DNA from: a bacterium
GTDB taxonomy: Bacteria; CAYTYR01; UBA6262
DNA length: 64,000 nt
Reading direction: 5' to 3'
Assembly (NCBI GenBank): GCA_028712895.1
Contig: JAQTPL010000003.1
Coordinates: 17,332-81,331 of the forward strand
Shown in pieces: positions 15,373 through 24,190 of the stretch. Numbering within the stretch: position 1 is the stretch's first letter; every line of letters starts with the position of its first letter. The position numbers and the translations under genes are program-made. The notes under the pieces were generated by a model that was given only the letters and a program-made list of their open reading frames with translations, was not told the DNA's origin and ran no database searches.

Positions 15373-17715
15373 TTATTTTTCCGGCGAAGGATTATTCCTC
15401 TGCTTATCCAGCTGATTTTGAGCTTTTTTGATATACTTTTGCGATTTTTTCGTTAATACTTCATCTGTCCCAATATCGATCACTTCTTGCCAATTATCGA
15501 TGGCTTCCTGGTATTGGTCCTTTTTGTAATTAGACAAGCCCAGTAGGAATGATTCCTTCGCGGCGGTCCGATAAGGGGTATTCTTAATTTTAATCTTGGA
15601 TTCTTCGGTCTTGGTTATATCTTCCGCTTCCTGATAGTTTGTTACCACATACGGTGTTATAAACACCATTAATTCCGTCTTTTCCTTGGTATTGCCTTGT
15701 TTTTTAAACAACCATCCTACCAGGGGAATATCTCCTAATAATGGGATCTTACTGTCAGAAACGGAATTATCATCTTTCATCAATCCACCAATCACGATGG
15801 TTTGCCCATCTTTGACCACGACGCTGGTTTTGGCTTCGCGGCTGGCCAGTATGGGAGCATTCAAGTCGACATTGGTGCCGAGGATATTCTTGATGGTCAA
15901 GAGTACATCCAGCGCTACGTCTTTTTCCATATTAATACGGGGCGTTACGACCAGTTCTATGGCTACGGTCTTATAGTCATAGCTCTTGACGATCTCGCCG
16001 CTGACGGAAGCATCTGTTTTGACAAAGCTCACGTCTTTTAAAACAGGGATCTCTTCGCCTACCCTGATCGTCGCCTGCTGGTTGTTACTGGCCAGCACTT
16101 GGGGGGTGGACAGGATGTTCGTTTTTTGGTCGGTGGCCAGCATTTGTATTAAGGCGGATAGCGTTTTTGCGCTGTTAACCACCGAATATTTAATCCCGTC
16201 GCCGACAAAACTGGACAAGCCGAACCCTTGTGTAAGTGTTCCGGTTATATTTGGATTGTGCTCTCCCCAGCCCTGGATATAACTCCATTCCAGACCGAAT
16301 CTATTTTCTTTGTTCAGGGTTACTTCCACTAATAAAGCCTTGATCAGCACTTGCGGGGTCCGCACATCCAATTGATCCAGCAAACGCTTAATACGCGCAA
16401 AATTCTGGGTGGCAGTGGTGATGATCAAAGCATTCGTCCGGTTATCAGTGACCATGTTAATATTACCGTCGATCAGGGAATTAGCCCCAGGCTTGAGCAT
16501 TTCCCCTAAGATCTTGGCCATATCTTCGACCTTGGAATTCTGTAAAAAAAAGACCTTGGTATTATCACCGCTTTTAGTCGATTCCTTATCCAGCCGGCTG
16601 ACCAGTTCTCGTACGACGTCTATATTACTCTGGTTAGTTATTACGATCAAAGCGTGTAAGCGGGCATCGGGAACAATTTCCAGGTAATTTACGAGGCGGG
16701 GTTTGCTGCCCATGAGAATATTTTTAATTTTAGCGGCTAAAGCGGTCTCTTCAGCATTGTGCAGGCTGATTATCTCTACTTTAATTTTGCCGCCATAAAC
16801 CTGTACATCCAACTGCTCCAAGACTTTCATTATTTTCCTGATATTGGAAGCTACATCGGTCAAGATCAGAGCATTGGTGCGGTCGTCGGTCATCATGTTG
16901 CCGGAACGCGAGATCAAAGGCTGGAGATCATTTTTGACCTCCGAAGCTAAGATATACCGCAGAGGAATGATCTGGGTAATCACCCGGTCGCCATCCGCCA
17001 AATTGGTACTTCCAGTCCTGATCTCTATGCTCTTCTGCGTGGCTTCAGTCTGCGTTACGATCTTGATTACCTTATCATAACGCACCATGGCATAACCCTT
17101 GATCTCCAAAATGGATTGTAACATATCCAAGGCTTCATCCACGGGTATTTTTTTGTTGCTGATCACGGTTACGGGACCACGCACATTATCACCCAGGATG
17201 AAAGTCAAACCAGTTACATCACTGAAAAAATTAATTACCAGGTTGATATCAGTGTTCTGGAAATTAAGGGAAATCAAGTTACTGCCGTCTTCCGCAGTAA
17301 TAGTTGAACTGGAGGTTTCGATCCCCTTAGATCCATCACCCGGGATAACAACGCCAGTATCCGGGGTGCTCGCTATTCCCAGCGAAGGAGTAGCCTCAAG
17401 CGCTGGAGATACAGCCGGGGCTTCCTGAGGAATGATTACCTCCTCCCCCAAAGGTGCTGCTGTTTTATCTGTAGAAGGAGTCGGGACCGCCGAGGTGTTT
17501 TTAACCGGCTGCACCGGTTGGCTCGGGTTTTTCCGGCGCGACGGTGGTCCAGATGACCCAGGCTGATGCGGTGGGAGGGCCTCAACAAAATTCACTCCCA
17601 TAGGTTGGTTCCAAAGATCCTGGTCAGGCACCGGGTTCTCCGCCCAACCGATACTACTCATACCTAAGACCAAGCTGCCAATAGCCATTATTTTAATGAG
17701 CTTATTTGTTTCCAA
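15373..17715 (-). CDS. gspD: Type II secretion/type IV pilus secretin
   Basis: The start is TTG 17715, decided by AGGAGG five bases upstream; the 780-residue product begins METNKLIKIMAIGSLVLGM, a signal peptide. Residues ~30-150 are proline-rich and low in complexity. N0 (LNFQNTDINLVINFFSDVTG) and three N1-N3 domains follow (TDDRTNALILTD, VTDNRTNALIITT), then the secretin beta-barrel (~480-690: LIKALLVEVTLNKENRFGLEW, VGEEIPVLKDV, VVKDGQTIVIGGLMKDD, LGDIPLVGWLFKKQ). The C-terminal ~85 residues form a TPR-like tail (SFLLGLSNYKKDQYQEAIDNW), an addition to the standard secretin. It forms the outer-membrane gate of the operon's secretion machine and is the last gene of it. Confidence 0.95.
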   Translation of the reverse strand: METNKLIKIMAIGSLVLGMSSIGWAENPVPDQDLWNQPMGVNFVEALPPHQPGSSGPPSRRKNPSQPVQPVKNTSAVPTPSTDKTAAPLGEEVIIPQEAPAVSPALEATPSLGIASTPDTGVVIPGDGSKGIETSSSTITAEDGSNLISLNFQNTDINLVINFFSDVTGLTFILGDNVRGPVTVISNKKIPVDEALDMLQSILEIKGYAMVRYDKVIKIVTQTEATQKSIEIRTGSTNLADGDRVITQIIPLRYILASEVKNDLQPLISRSGNMMTDDRTNALILTDVASNIRKIMKVLEQLDVQVYGGKIKVEIISLHNAEETALAAKIKNILMGSKPRLVNYLEIVPDARLHALIVITNQSNIDVVRELVSRLDKESTKSGDNTKVFFLQNSKVEDMAKILGEMLKPGANSLIDGNINMVTDNRTNALIITTATQNFARIKRLLDQLDVRTPQVLIKALLVEVTLNKENRFGLEWSYIQGWGEHNPNITGTLTQGFGLSSFVGDGIKYSVVNSAKTLSALIQMLATDQKTNILSTPQVLASNNQQATIRVGEEIPVLKDVSFVKTDASVSGEIVKSYDYKTVAIELVVTPRINMEKDVALDVLLTIKNILGTNVDLNAPILASREAKTSVVVKDGQTIVIGGLMKDDNSVSDSKIPLLGDIPLVGWLFKKQGNTKEKTELMVFITPYVVTNYQEAEDITKTEESKIKIKNTPYRTAAKESFLLGLSNYKKDQYQEAIDNWQEVIDIGTDEVLTKKSQKYIKKAQNQLDKQRNNPSPEK

Positions 17716-17732
17716 TGCTTCCTCCTAAGTAT

Positions 17733-18203
17733 TTACGGATTGACCCCTACTTTCAGAGTAATGTTGAATTTCCCTTCGTCGCTTAAAGTGACTGTCTTAT
17801 TATCGGCATCTATAACCGTAACCTTGATATCGCTGATGATATCACCGACCTGGTAGTTTCCTCCTAAACTGGTGCGTCGGTCAGTGATCAGAGCGCTGTA
17901 TTTTTTACCATTATACACTATCCCGCTAAGAAATAGTACTTTTTGTAGTTCCTGTTTTTTGGCTTCCAGCTGCTTTTGCTCATCGGCGGCTTTCAACTCT
18001 GCCTGCCTTTGTTCTTCAGCTAAGCGGGCTTTTTCCAATTCCGCCGCACTGCCGCCAAGGCCTTTAATATCCCATAATGGTTTGAAGATATTGCGCTGGA
18101 TTATAGGCTGGTAATAAGCAATGGACTCAGCCTGGCCCAGGCGCGGGACCAGTATACTTAATCCTATCATTAAACACGCCAGGAGCAGTCTTTTTAGGCT
18201 CAT
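17733..18203 (-). CDS. GspC/PilP-like inner-membrane or periplasmic linker protein
   Basis: The 156-residue protein has an N-terminal hydrophobic/signal segment (LLLACLMIGLSILVPRLG), a motif IIQRNIFKPLWD like the start of GspC/PilP proteins, a charged Ala/Lys/Glu/Gln coiled coil (~55-90) and a small beta domain (VLFLSGIVYNGKKYSALITD, YQVGDIISDIKVTVIDADNKTVTLSDEG), as in the HR domain of GspC or PilP. It would connect the inner-membrane platform to the secretin. It overlaps pilO by four bases and precedes gspD. Confidence 0.85.
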   Translation of the reverse strand: MSLKRLLLACLMIGLSILVPRLGQAESIAYYQPIIQRNIFKPLWDIKGLGGSAAELEKARLAEEQRQAELKAADEQKQLEAKKQELQKVLFLSGIVYNGKKYSALITDRRTSLGGNYQVGDIISDIKVTVIDADNKTVTLSDEGKFNITLKVGVNP

Positions 18204-18742
18204 TTTTTCTCTCCCGATGTCATAAAAACAGTGGAGACCAGGACCTGGTTTTTCAGGACAGCCGGCGTATCAAAATTGTTATCTATCTGTAATCTTTCTA
18301 TATTCAATAAATAGCCGGTTTTGGTTAAATTATAAACAAATTTTACCAGCCCGTTGATACTGGAGTCAAAATTGACCTGGATCTCTAATATCTGATAATC
18401 TTTTTCATCCTTGACCGGTAAGGGGGTGAAACTGGTGATCTGCACACCTTCCACTTTTTGGCTCAGTTTTTCCAATTGCCATAAAACTTTAGCCGCATAT
18501 TGTTCTATGTTACCATAATTCGCGGTGGCGCTTTGCAGGCGGGTTAAATCCTTCTGTAAAACCTCTTTTTTCCGGAGTAAAGCGCGGCTTTTTTCCAGTA
18601 ATAATTTCTTGGCATTGATCTCTTCATTAACGACAGACCATTTTTTGTACGCTGGCTCCAGAATCAGGTTATAAAGGGTCGCGGCAACCACCGTCGCCAA
18701 ACAAATGACCGATATTACTTTTTCCCTCTTTTTTAAAATCAT
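18200..18742 (-). CDS. pilO: PilO/GspM-like inner-membrane assembly protein
   Basis: I prefer ATG 18742 (AAGGA six bases upstream) over an upstream GTG, giving 180 residues. One membrane helix (VISVICLATVVAATLYNLI) is followed by a coiled coil (residues ~40-85, Lys/Glu/Leu rich) and a ferredoxin-like C-terminal half (VEGVQITSFTPLP, YQILEIQVNFDSSINGLVKFVYNL, LNIERLQIDNNF). This is the PilO architecture, which in T2SS is GspM. It pairs with the PilN part of the upstream fusion protein. Confidence 0.88.
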   Translation of the reverse strand: MILKKREKVISVICLATVVAATLYNLILEPAYKKWSVVNEEINAKKLLLEKSRALLRKKEVLQKDLTRLQSATANYGNIEQYAAKVLWQLEKLSQKVEGVQITSFTPLPVKDEKDYQILEIQVNFDSSINGLVKFVYNLTKTGYLLNIERLQIDNNFDTPAVLKNQVLVSTVFMTSGEKK

Positions 18743-18749
18743 AATGTCC

Positions 18750-20303
18750 TTATGGATTCCTGACACTGCATTCTATCTCAAATTCTACCAGCTTGATATT
18801 CCCCAGCTTATTCTCCCGTGATCCTTTGTTGACCACATTCTGAAAATATGGCGATTTCTCCATCGCCATGACTAAAGTCGCAACCGGCGCGTAATGTTCG
18901 GTTTTGCCGCGCAAATTAACCTGGCCTTGCCGGGCAAACACTAAGTGTTCAATATAGACATTAGCGGGAGCCAGCAGGCTTAACTGCCGTAAGGCGTCCA
19001 GGAAGAACTCTGCCCCCTGGCTCCTTTCCTGCAGGAGTTGTATCTTGGCCTGTAATTCCCTGGCCACTGTTACATCAGGCTTAATAGCCGCGAGCTCACG
19101 ATCCAAAGCCGCTGCCTCCAACTGTTTTTTCTCCATATTCGAGTAACCCTTTAAGCCAAAAACCAATAGCGTTAAAACTGCTCCCAACGCGGCTGATAGC
19201 AGGATTTTTTTCCGCTGTTGCTGTTTTTTGGCCAGGGTAAATTTCTTGGGCAAAAGGCTTAAATCCAACTTGGCCTGGCCACTGCCCTGACTGGTCAATC
19301 CAGCTGCTACCGGAAAATAATATCCCGGGATCCCGTCACTCTTTATTGTATTGACACCAGGCAATGGAAAAGGATCAAAATATTCTACTGGCAGGCTCAG
19401 TTTGCGGCCCAGGTATTCGGCCAGCCCGGCCAGCCGGCTGCCGCCACCGCTTAAGAGCACTTTTTCTACTTTTTCTTGCTGCCGTTCAGCATGGAACGTT
19501 TCGAAAGTATGGCTAATCTCCGTGCGTAATAGCCTGCCCCATTCTTCTCCGATCACGCGTAAATCGTTTTTTTCAAAAAGCTGTCCGTTAAACTTCAGTT
19601 GCTCAATTTCGGTCAGGCTCAGATTTAGCTCATCCTGCAGCATATGATCCAGAGTGAGACCACCGACCGGGGCACTACGCGAAAATTTAAGCAAACCATT
19701 TACCAGGATATTGATCTCTGTACTTTGACTGCCAATATCCAGCAGAGCCAGAGTGCTCTTATCCGCAGGATATTTTTGGACAAAAGCATTGTAGAGGGCT
19801 ACGGCGCTGAGGTTAATGCAATCCGGCTCCCAGCCCAACTCGCAAAAAAACTGCATTTGACGGTCAATGATGTCCTTCTTGACCACCACAGCCAGAATCT
19901 CGCTCAGGTGATCTTCCCCCTGCTCCTTAGTGTCGAGCACTTGGTAATCCAGATGCACTTGGTCCAGGGCAAGCGGAATCAGTTTTTCTATTTCAAACGG
20001 CAGCATATGGCTGATCTCGTCCTGGTCCAGCGAAGGCAAAAACAAGTATTTAAAGATGGCTACGTTTCGCGGGATAGCAATGAAAAGTTTGCCGGTCTTG
20101 AGCGACGGGTCATTTTTCAGAGCATTAACGATGAATTCCTTAATGAAAGCGGCCCGGCTTTCTTCATTAAAGGCGATCTCCAGCGGGATCTTTTCAAGAA
20201 TAACTCCCTGGAGATACCAGCGAGCCCAAGATCTCTTTAGCACTACTAATTTTATATTTTGTGTCCCCAGGTCCAAGCCTGTTATTACGTTGTGCCTAAG
20301 CAT
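18750..20303 (-). CDS. PilM-PilN fusion (GspL-like) assembly platform protein
   Basis: The 517-residue protein joins two proteins that are separate in most type IV pilus systems. Residues ~1-340 are PilM, an actin-like ATPase fold (ITGLDLGTQNIKLVVLK, AIPRNVAIFKYLFLP, LPFEIEKLIP, LALLDIGSQSTEINIL, VLLSGGGSRLAGLAEYL). A basic stretch and one membrane helix (KKILLSAALGAVLTLLVFGL, ~365-385) then lead to a coiled coil and the PilN periplasmic domain (LAPANVYIEHLVFARQGQVNLRGK, VEFEIECSV). The order matches that of GspL, so this is a functional GspL equivalent. It binds the GspE ATPase on the cytoplasmic side and PilO outside. Confidence 0.9.
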   Translation of the reverse strand: MLRHNVITGLDLGTQNIKLVVLKRSWARWYLQGVILEKIPLEIAFNEESRAAFIKEFIVNALKNDPSLKTGKLFIAIPRNVAIFKYLFLPSLDQDEISHMLPFEIEKLIPLALDQVHLDYQVLDTKEQGEDHLSEILAVVVKKDIIDRQMQFFCELGWEPDCINLSAVALYNAFVQKYPADKSTLALLDIGSQSTEINILVNGLLKFSRSAPVGGLTLDHMLQDELNLSLTEIEQLKFNGQLFEKNDLRVIGEEWGRLLRTEISHTFETFHAERQQEKVEKVLLSGGGSRLAGLAEYLGRKLSLPVEYFDPFPLPGVNTIKSDGIPGYYFPVAAGLTSQGSGQAKLDLSLLPKKFTLAKKQQQRKKILLSAALGAVLTLLVFGLKGYSNMEKKQLEAAALDRELAAIKPDVTVARELQAKIQLLQERSQGAEFFLDALRQLSLLAPANVYIEHLVFARQGQVNLRGKTEHYAPVATLVMAMEKSPYFQNVVNKGSRENKLGNIKLVEFEIECSVRNP

Positions 20304-20309
20304 AAGAGT

Positions 20310-21170
20310 TTAATTTTCTTTCCAATACTTTATTTTAACTACTTTTTTGATCGGGTCATAATGCAGAAAAACAGTGATCTGCCTGGCATTGTTCGTTAAG
20401 CTGCCGACCGCGGTTATTTTATAAGACTCGCCGCGATAACAAATTCTATCCCTTAAGACCGACAGGACCCTGGAACCAAGCATATCAGCGATATTGTTTG
20501 AATCCAAAAACTGGTCATCGGCGGTCCCGGCCAGGCAGTCATTCCCCAACCGGAAACTGTTTATTTCCTTGATCTTATTTTCAGTCATGCCGGGTAGAAG
20601 CCGCAGCACCTCCGGGGGAGCTGCATTGATGTTGATCTTACCACTGCTGTACACAGTAGCCCAGGCCGCCAATTTGGTTAGGCTTACCTGGTCCAGTCCT
20701 GCCAGCATCAATTCCTGCAGAGTGTCTAAACCGCCGCGCTTATCCCGCCAATTGAAAATAAAATCAGCCAGGTTGCCCACAGTGTTAATCCCGTTATTAT
20801 TCAATAATTGATGCAACTGCTCTCGCGAACAGGTATTAATATTCAATTTTCCTTCTTCGTTATCAAGGACCACTCTATATGAGCCTTCACCCAGGTCCCC
20901 AGTCAGGGTCACGGGGAAAGTTTCCGGCGTATTCTCCTTGAGCAAGATTGTTTTTTTCAGGTTATCTATATAATTTATCCCTTGTGCCACGCCGCCCCGG
21001 GCCAAGGCAAAAGCTTTCAAAGTTTCCACTTGGTAACCAGCGATCTTGGTCTGCAGGCGGGAAACATATATGAACCCGCCTACGATTGATTCCAGGATCA
21101 ACACCACCCATAAGACCAAGATCAGAGCGATGCCTTTATTATTCTTGCGTCGCTGGGATTTATTTAACAT
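20310..21170 (-). CDS. gspK: Type II secretion minor pseudopilin GspK
   Basis: ATG 21170 overlaps the gspJ stop (ATGTTAAATAA). The 286-residue product has the prepilin-type segment KGIALILVLWVVLILES and, as expected for GspK, a large helical domain with two helix-hairpin-helix-like parts (KLNINTCSREQLHQLL, GKININAAPPEVLRLLPGM). GspK forms the tip of the pseudopilus with GspI and GspJ. The length agrees with the family. Confidence 0.92.
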   Translation of the reverse strand: MLNKSQRRKNNKGIALILVLWVVLILESIVGGFIYVSRLQTKIAGYQVETLKAFALARGGVAQGINYIDNLKKTILLKENTPETFPVTLTGDLGEGSYRVVLDNEEGKLNINTCSREQLHQLLNNNGINTVGNLADFIFNWRDKRGGLDTLQELMLAGLDQVSLTKLAAWATVYSSGKININAAPPEVLRLLPGMTENKIKEINSFRLGNDCLAGTADDQFLDSNNIADMLGSRVLSVLRDRICYRGESYKITAVGSLTNNARQITVFLHYDPIKKVVKIKYWKEN

Positions 21171-21786
21171 CTTCTGACCATATGGTTTCATTAGCAAAAA
21201 TCGGGACTACGGCGCTGAAAGTTCTTTCTGACAAGGATTTCTCTTCCGGCCCCTTGACTTTTATAGTCACTGCCACAGCTTGCGGCAGTTTCTTGAACAC
21301 CGTCATATCCCAGGTGTCCAACCATTGTTGTCCATCATAATATTTAAGCTTCAGCCCGCTAACTAAAGGCGCTAGTTTAGTGCTGGTTTCCTTTTCACTA
21401 TCCGCGTCTGGCCACGGTACTATTTCCGACCGGTTAAGCCCGTTCTCAAGGTAGTATTTTACTTCGATCGCGCCATAATCCTTGCCTGCCGGCCTTAATT
21501 GGGCATTACTGGTGATAAAACTAAAGTCGTCTTTCCCGGTAGTCAGCCGGCCAAAAGCCCCGCGCAAATCAGCGCTGATCCTTTCCAAGCTTACTAAACC
21601 GTTTTGATACATTTCTAACTGCCGGTAAGCCTTGCGGGAGTTACCAATAGCCGCCGAAGACGTAAAATATACCGTAGTTATGACCAGCGCTATTATCACG
21701 CTGGTGATCATCAACTCTATCAAGGTAAACCCAGCCTCAATAGATTGCCCGTAAGGTATCGATCTGTAATTCTTTTTTTGAGCCAT
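21160..21786 (-). CDS. gspJ: Type II secretion minor pseudopilin GspJ
   Basis: The 208-residue protein has prepilin motif AGFTLIELMITSVIIALV and the GspJ-type pattern NGLVSLERISADLRGAFGR, followed by a beta domain with VSGLKLKYYDGQQWLDTW. It overlaps gspI by 50 bases and gspK by 11 bases, so it lies in a tightly coupled block. Confidence 0.9.
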   Translation of the reverse strand: MAQKKNYRSIPYGQSIEAGFTLIELMITSVIIALVITTVYFTSSAAIGNSRKAYRQLEMYQNGLVSLERISADLRGAFGRLTTGKDDFSFITSNAQLRPAGKDYGAIEVKYYLENGLNRSEIVPWPDADSEKETSTKLAPLVSGLKLKYYDGQQWLDTWDMTVFKKLPQAVAVTIKVKGPEEKSLSERTFSAVVPIFANETIWSEDVK

Positions 21787-22084
21787 GTTCTGTCCAAGAA
21801 ATTATTATTACTTTTTTTTCCAAATCAGCGCTTACGGCCTGTGCCTCCACATTAACCTGGAATTTATCGGAACTGATCTCATCGTTTTCTGCTGTAAAAT
21901 CAGGCAGCACTTCCAGGTAATAATAGCCTTTCAGAGACGCCAAGCTAAGATTACGCGCTGTTTCATTATGGCGCAGTGCCGCGGCCTGCGACTGGATCAA
22001 GACCACCAGTCCGATGGAAAAGATAGACACTGCCAGTAAAACTTCTATCAATAAAAATCCACTATTGGATTTAATCCTCGGCAT
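21737..22084 (-). CDS. gspI: Type II secretion minor pseudopilin GspI
   Basis: ATG 22084 has GGAGGTG 9 bases upstream; a TTG two codons earlier is an alternative. The ~115-residue protein has SGFLLIEVLLAVSIFSIG, with Glu+5 and the usual GspI variation, then AAALRHNETARNLSLA and a short beta domain ending SWTEHGSKKELQIDTLRAIY. It overlaps both gspH and gspJ. Confidence 0.88.
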   Translation of the reverse strand: MPRIKSNSGFLLIEVLLAVSIFSIGLVVLIQSQAAALRHNETARNLSLASLKGYYYLEVLPDFTAENDEISSDKFQVNVEAQAVSADLEKKVIIISWTEHGSKKELQIDTLRAIY

Positions 22085-22565
22085 GGTCAAACACCTCCAC
22101 CCGCCCGGTCAACCCGTTGAACTTGATAGTGTATATATCTCCCACCTCATTCGCCAGCTGGACGTCCATATTATCGGCCGAACCATTGGGGTAAACGAAA
22201 AAATATGGCCGGCTTAGCTTTTTAAAATAAACCCCGTTAGACAGTATTCGGTCCTTGATCAGCGAGGTTTTGATCTCCTGGAATCCTATTCCCGGCAATT
22301 CTTGTTCCAGCCGGTAACTACCGCTTGACTGGTCACAATATATCTTGTATTTATTCTGCCGGTTTACCGCCGCCTGGTAAGCATAGCGCAATGTTTCCGC
22401 CAAATCCTGCGTATCTGTTCTGAGCTGGGTCCCGGCGTACATCTTGCTTAAGGTCGGCATGGCCACCACCAACAGTATCGCTATTATCGTGACCACTATA
22501 GATATCTCGATCAGGGTAAAGCCAGCCAGTTTATTTAGGTTTTTCCGTCCAGTTGCCAATATCAT
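22071..22565 (-). CDS. gspH: Type II secretion minor pseudopilin GspH
   Basis: The start is uncertain: ATG 22565 gives a short basic leader (MILATGRKNLNKLA) before GFTLIEISIVVTIIAIL, which suits a prepilin; ATG 22586 is the alternative. Either start lies inside the 3' end of gspG. Downstream is the GspH-like pattern YAGTQLRTDTQDLAETLRYAY, AAVNRQNKYKIYCDQSSGSYRL and a beta domain (DIYTIKFNGLTGRVEVF). It is about 164 residues. Confidence 0.87.
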   Translation of the reverse strand: MILATGRKNLNKLAGFTLIEISIVVTIIAILLVVAMPTLSKMYAGTQLRTDTQDLAETLRYAYQAAVNRQNKYKIYCDQSSGSYRLEQELPGIGFQEIKTSLIKDRILSNGVYFKKLSRPYFFVYPNGSADNMDVQLANEVGDIYTIKFNGLTGRVEVFDHAED

Positions 22566-22953
22566 CCCCGCCGCCTTCCGCGCCATTCGGCCCATATGAA
22601 TACAGGTCATAATCAGTATTATGAGTGCCAGGGCAGACGTACACATAATTATTTCCCCAAGGATCCTGTGGAACGTCTTTTTTCAGGTAAGGGCCGGTCC
22701 ACTTTTTTAAGTTTCCCGGGTTACTGCGCAGACCCTGTAATCCTTCGGCATTAGTGGGATAACGCCCATTATCTAGTTCATAGGAATCCAGGGCCATGCC
22801 AATAGTCTCGATCTGCAGCCTGGCGGCGGAATTACGGGCTTGTTCGGTTTTGCCGGTAAAACGCGGCAGGACCACAGTCACTAATATGCTGATGATCACC
22901 ACCACGAGCATAATCTCTATCAAGGTAAACCCCTGTTTATTATTTAGTTTCAT
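22531..22953 (-). CDS. gspG: Type II secretion major pseudopilin GspG
   Basis: The 140-residue protein is a textbook GspG: KQGFTLIEIMLVVVIISIL leader and helix, QIETIGMALDSYELDNGRYP, NAEGLQGL, then KKDVPQDPWGNNYVYVCPG and YDLYSYGPNGAEGGGDDIGNW, with the calcium-binding C-terminal loop. It forms the body of the pseudopilus pushed by GspE/GspF. Adjacent to gspF with 32 bases between. Confidence 0.97.
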   Translation of the reverse strand: MKLNNKQGFTLIEIMLVVVIISILVTVVLPRFTGKTEQARNSAARLQIETIGMALDSYELDNGRYPTNAEGLQGLRSNPGNLKKWTGPYLKKDVPQDPWGNNYVYVCPGTHNTDYDLYSYGPNGAEGGGDDIGNWTEKPK

Positions 22954-22985
22954 CTTAACTCCTTAATGATCAACTCAAACTCGCT

Positions 22986-24188
22986 TTATTTTATCGCCCC
23001 GCTGATCTCAAAGATCGGCAGCAGCATCGCTAAAACAATAAAACCGACAACCAATCCCATGCCCAAGATCACCAGGGGTTCCATTAAACTGGTAGCGATC
23101 TTCACGGTGTTTTCCACTTTTGTTTCATAGGCATCGGCAGCTTTTAGCAAAGAATTCTCCATGCTGCCCACTTCTTGCCCGGCGGCCACCAGATCGCTTA
23201 ACACGGTCGGAAATACCTTGCTCTTGCTTAGCGGTTCAACTAATCCTTTGCCCACTTTGATCTCTTCATAAATACGGTCGATCTCTTCCGTAATGACCGT
23301 ATTACCTACCACTTTCTTCACCATCTCCAGGGCATTGATGAGCGGGATGCCGTTGGCCAACAATATTCCCAATGTCCTGGTAAAACGCACGACCATTTCT
23401 TGTTGCATGATCTTACCGATAATAAATATTTTTAATTTAAACCGGTCAAACTTCTTGCGGCCGGCAGCCGTGTCCAGGTACCGTTTGACCAGGATGAAGG
23501 AGAAGATGATCACCAAAAGGAAAAGCCACCACCAATGTTGCAAAGCACTGCTCAAAAAGATCAATATCCTGGTCGGCAAGGGTAAAAGCTGTTCCATGTC
23601 CTGAAAAATCACGGCAAAACGGGGTATCACGAAAACCAGCAGGAAGGTAACTGTCGCTAATCCCACCAATAACATGGCCGCTGGATAGGCCAGGGCAGCT
23701 TTGATCTTGTTCATTAAATCCTGTTCTTTCTCTTGATACTGCGTGACCCGTTCCAGGCTGGTTTCCAGTAAACCGCTAGATTCACCGGCCTTGATCAAAC
23801 CAATATACAGCGAATTAAAAACCTGGGGATATTTACTGAGCGCTTCAGAGAAAGAAGTCCCTTTGTGCAACTGGTTGTTTAGGTCTAAAATGATCTCTTT
23901 CAGGTTTTGGTTTTCCGTCTGCTTAAAAGCTAATTCCACGGCCTTGGCAATAGGCAACCCGCCTTTCAGCAGGTCAGTCAGCTGGCGGGTAAAGATCAAC
24001 AGGTCCGAGGCGCCGATCCTTTTCCTGAGCATGAAGCTCTTGCTTCTGCTTTTTTCCTCGGTTACGCTAACGGGATAAAAACCCCGGCTGTGAATATGCT
24101 CCACCACTATTTTGTCATTATCAGCTTCGATTATATCGCTGATCAATTCTCCGGAAATACTTTTGGCGCTATATTTGAAATATGGCAT
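22986..24188 (-). CDS. gspF: Type II secretion inner-membrane platform protein GspF
   Basis: The 400-residue protein has two copies of the T2SSF domain (SDLLIFTRQLTDLLKGGLPIAKAVE and VRFTRTLGILLANGIPLINALE) separated by membrane helices (AAMLLVGLATVTFLLVFVIP, WWLFLLVIIFSFILV) and a last helix VILGMGLVVGFIVLAMLLPIF. This is the standard layout of GspF/PilC. Two bases separate it from gspE. Confidence 0.97.
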   Translation of the reverse strand: MPYFKYSAKSISGELISDIIEADNDKIVVEHIHSRGFYPVSVTEEKSRSKSFMLRKRIGASDLLIFTRQLTDLLKGGLPIAKAVELAFKQTENQNLKEIILDLNNQLHKGTSFSEALSKYPQVFNSLYIGLIKAGESSGLLETSLERVTQYQEKEQDLMNKIKAALAYPAAMLLVGLATVTFLLVFVIPRFAVIFQDMEQLLPLPTRILIFLSSALQHWWWLFLLVIIFSFILVKRYLDTAAGRKKFDRFKLKIFIIGKIMQQEMVVRFTRTLGILLANGIPLINALEMVKKVVGNTVITEEIDRIYEEIKVGKGLVEPLSKSKVFPTVLSDLVAAGQEVGSMENSLLKAADAYETKVENTVKIATSLMEPLVILGMGLVVGFIVLAMLLPIFEISGAIK

Positions 24189-24190
24189 AT

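Noticed and set aside
19644-20240. Open frame of 198 codons on the plus strand.
   Set aside because: It is antisense to the PilM-PilN fusion, whose motifs are unmistakable.
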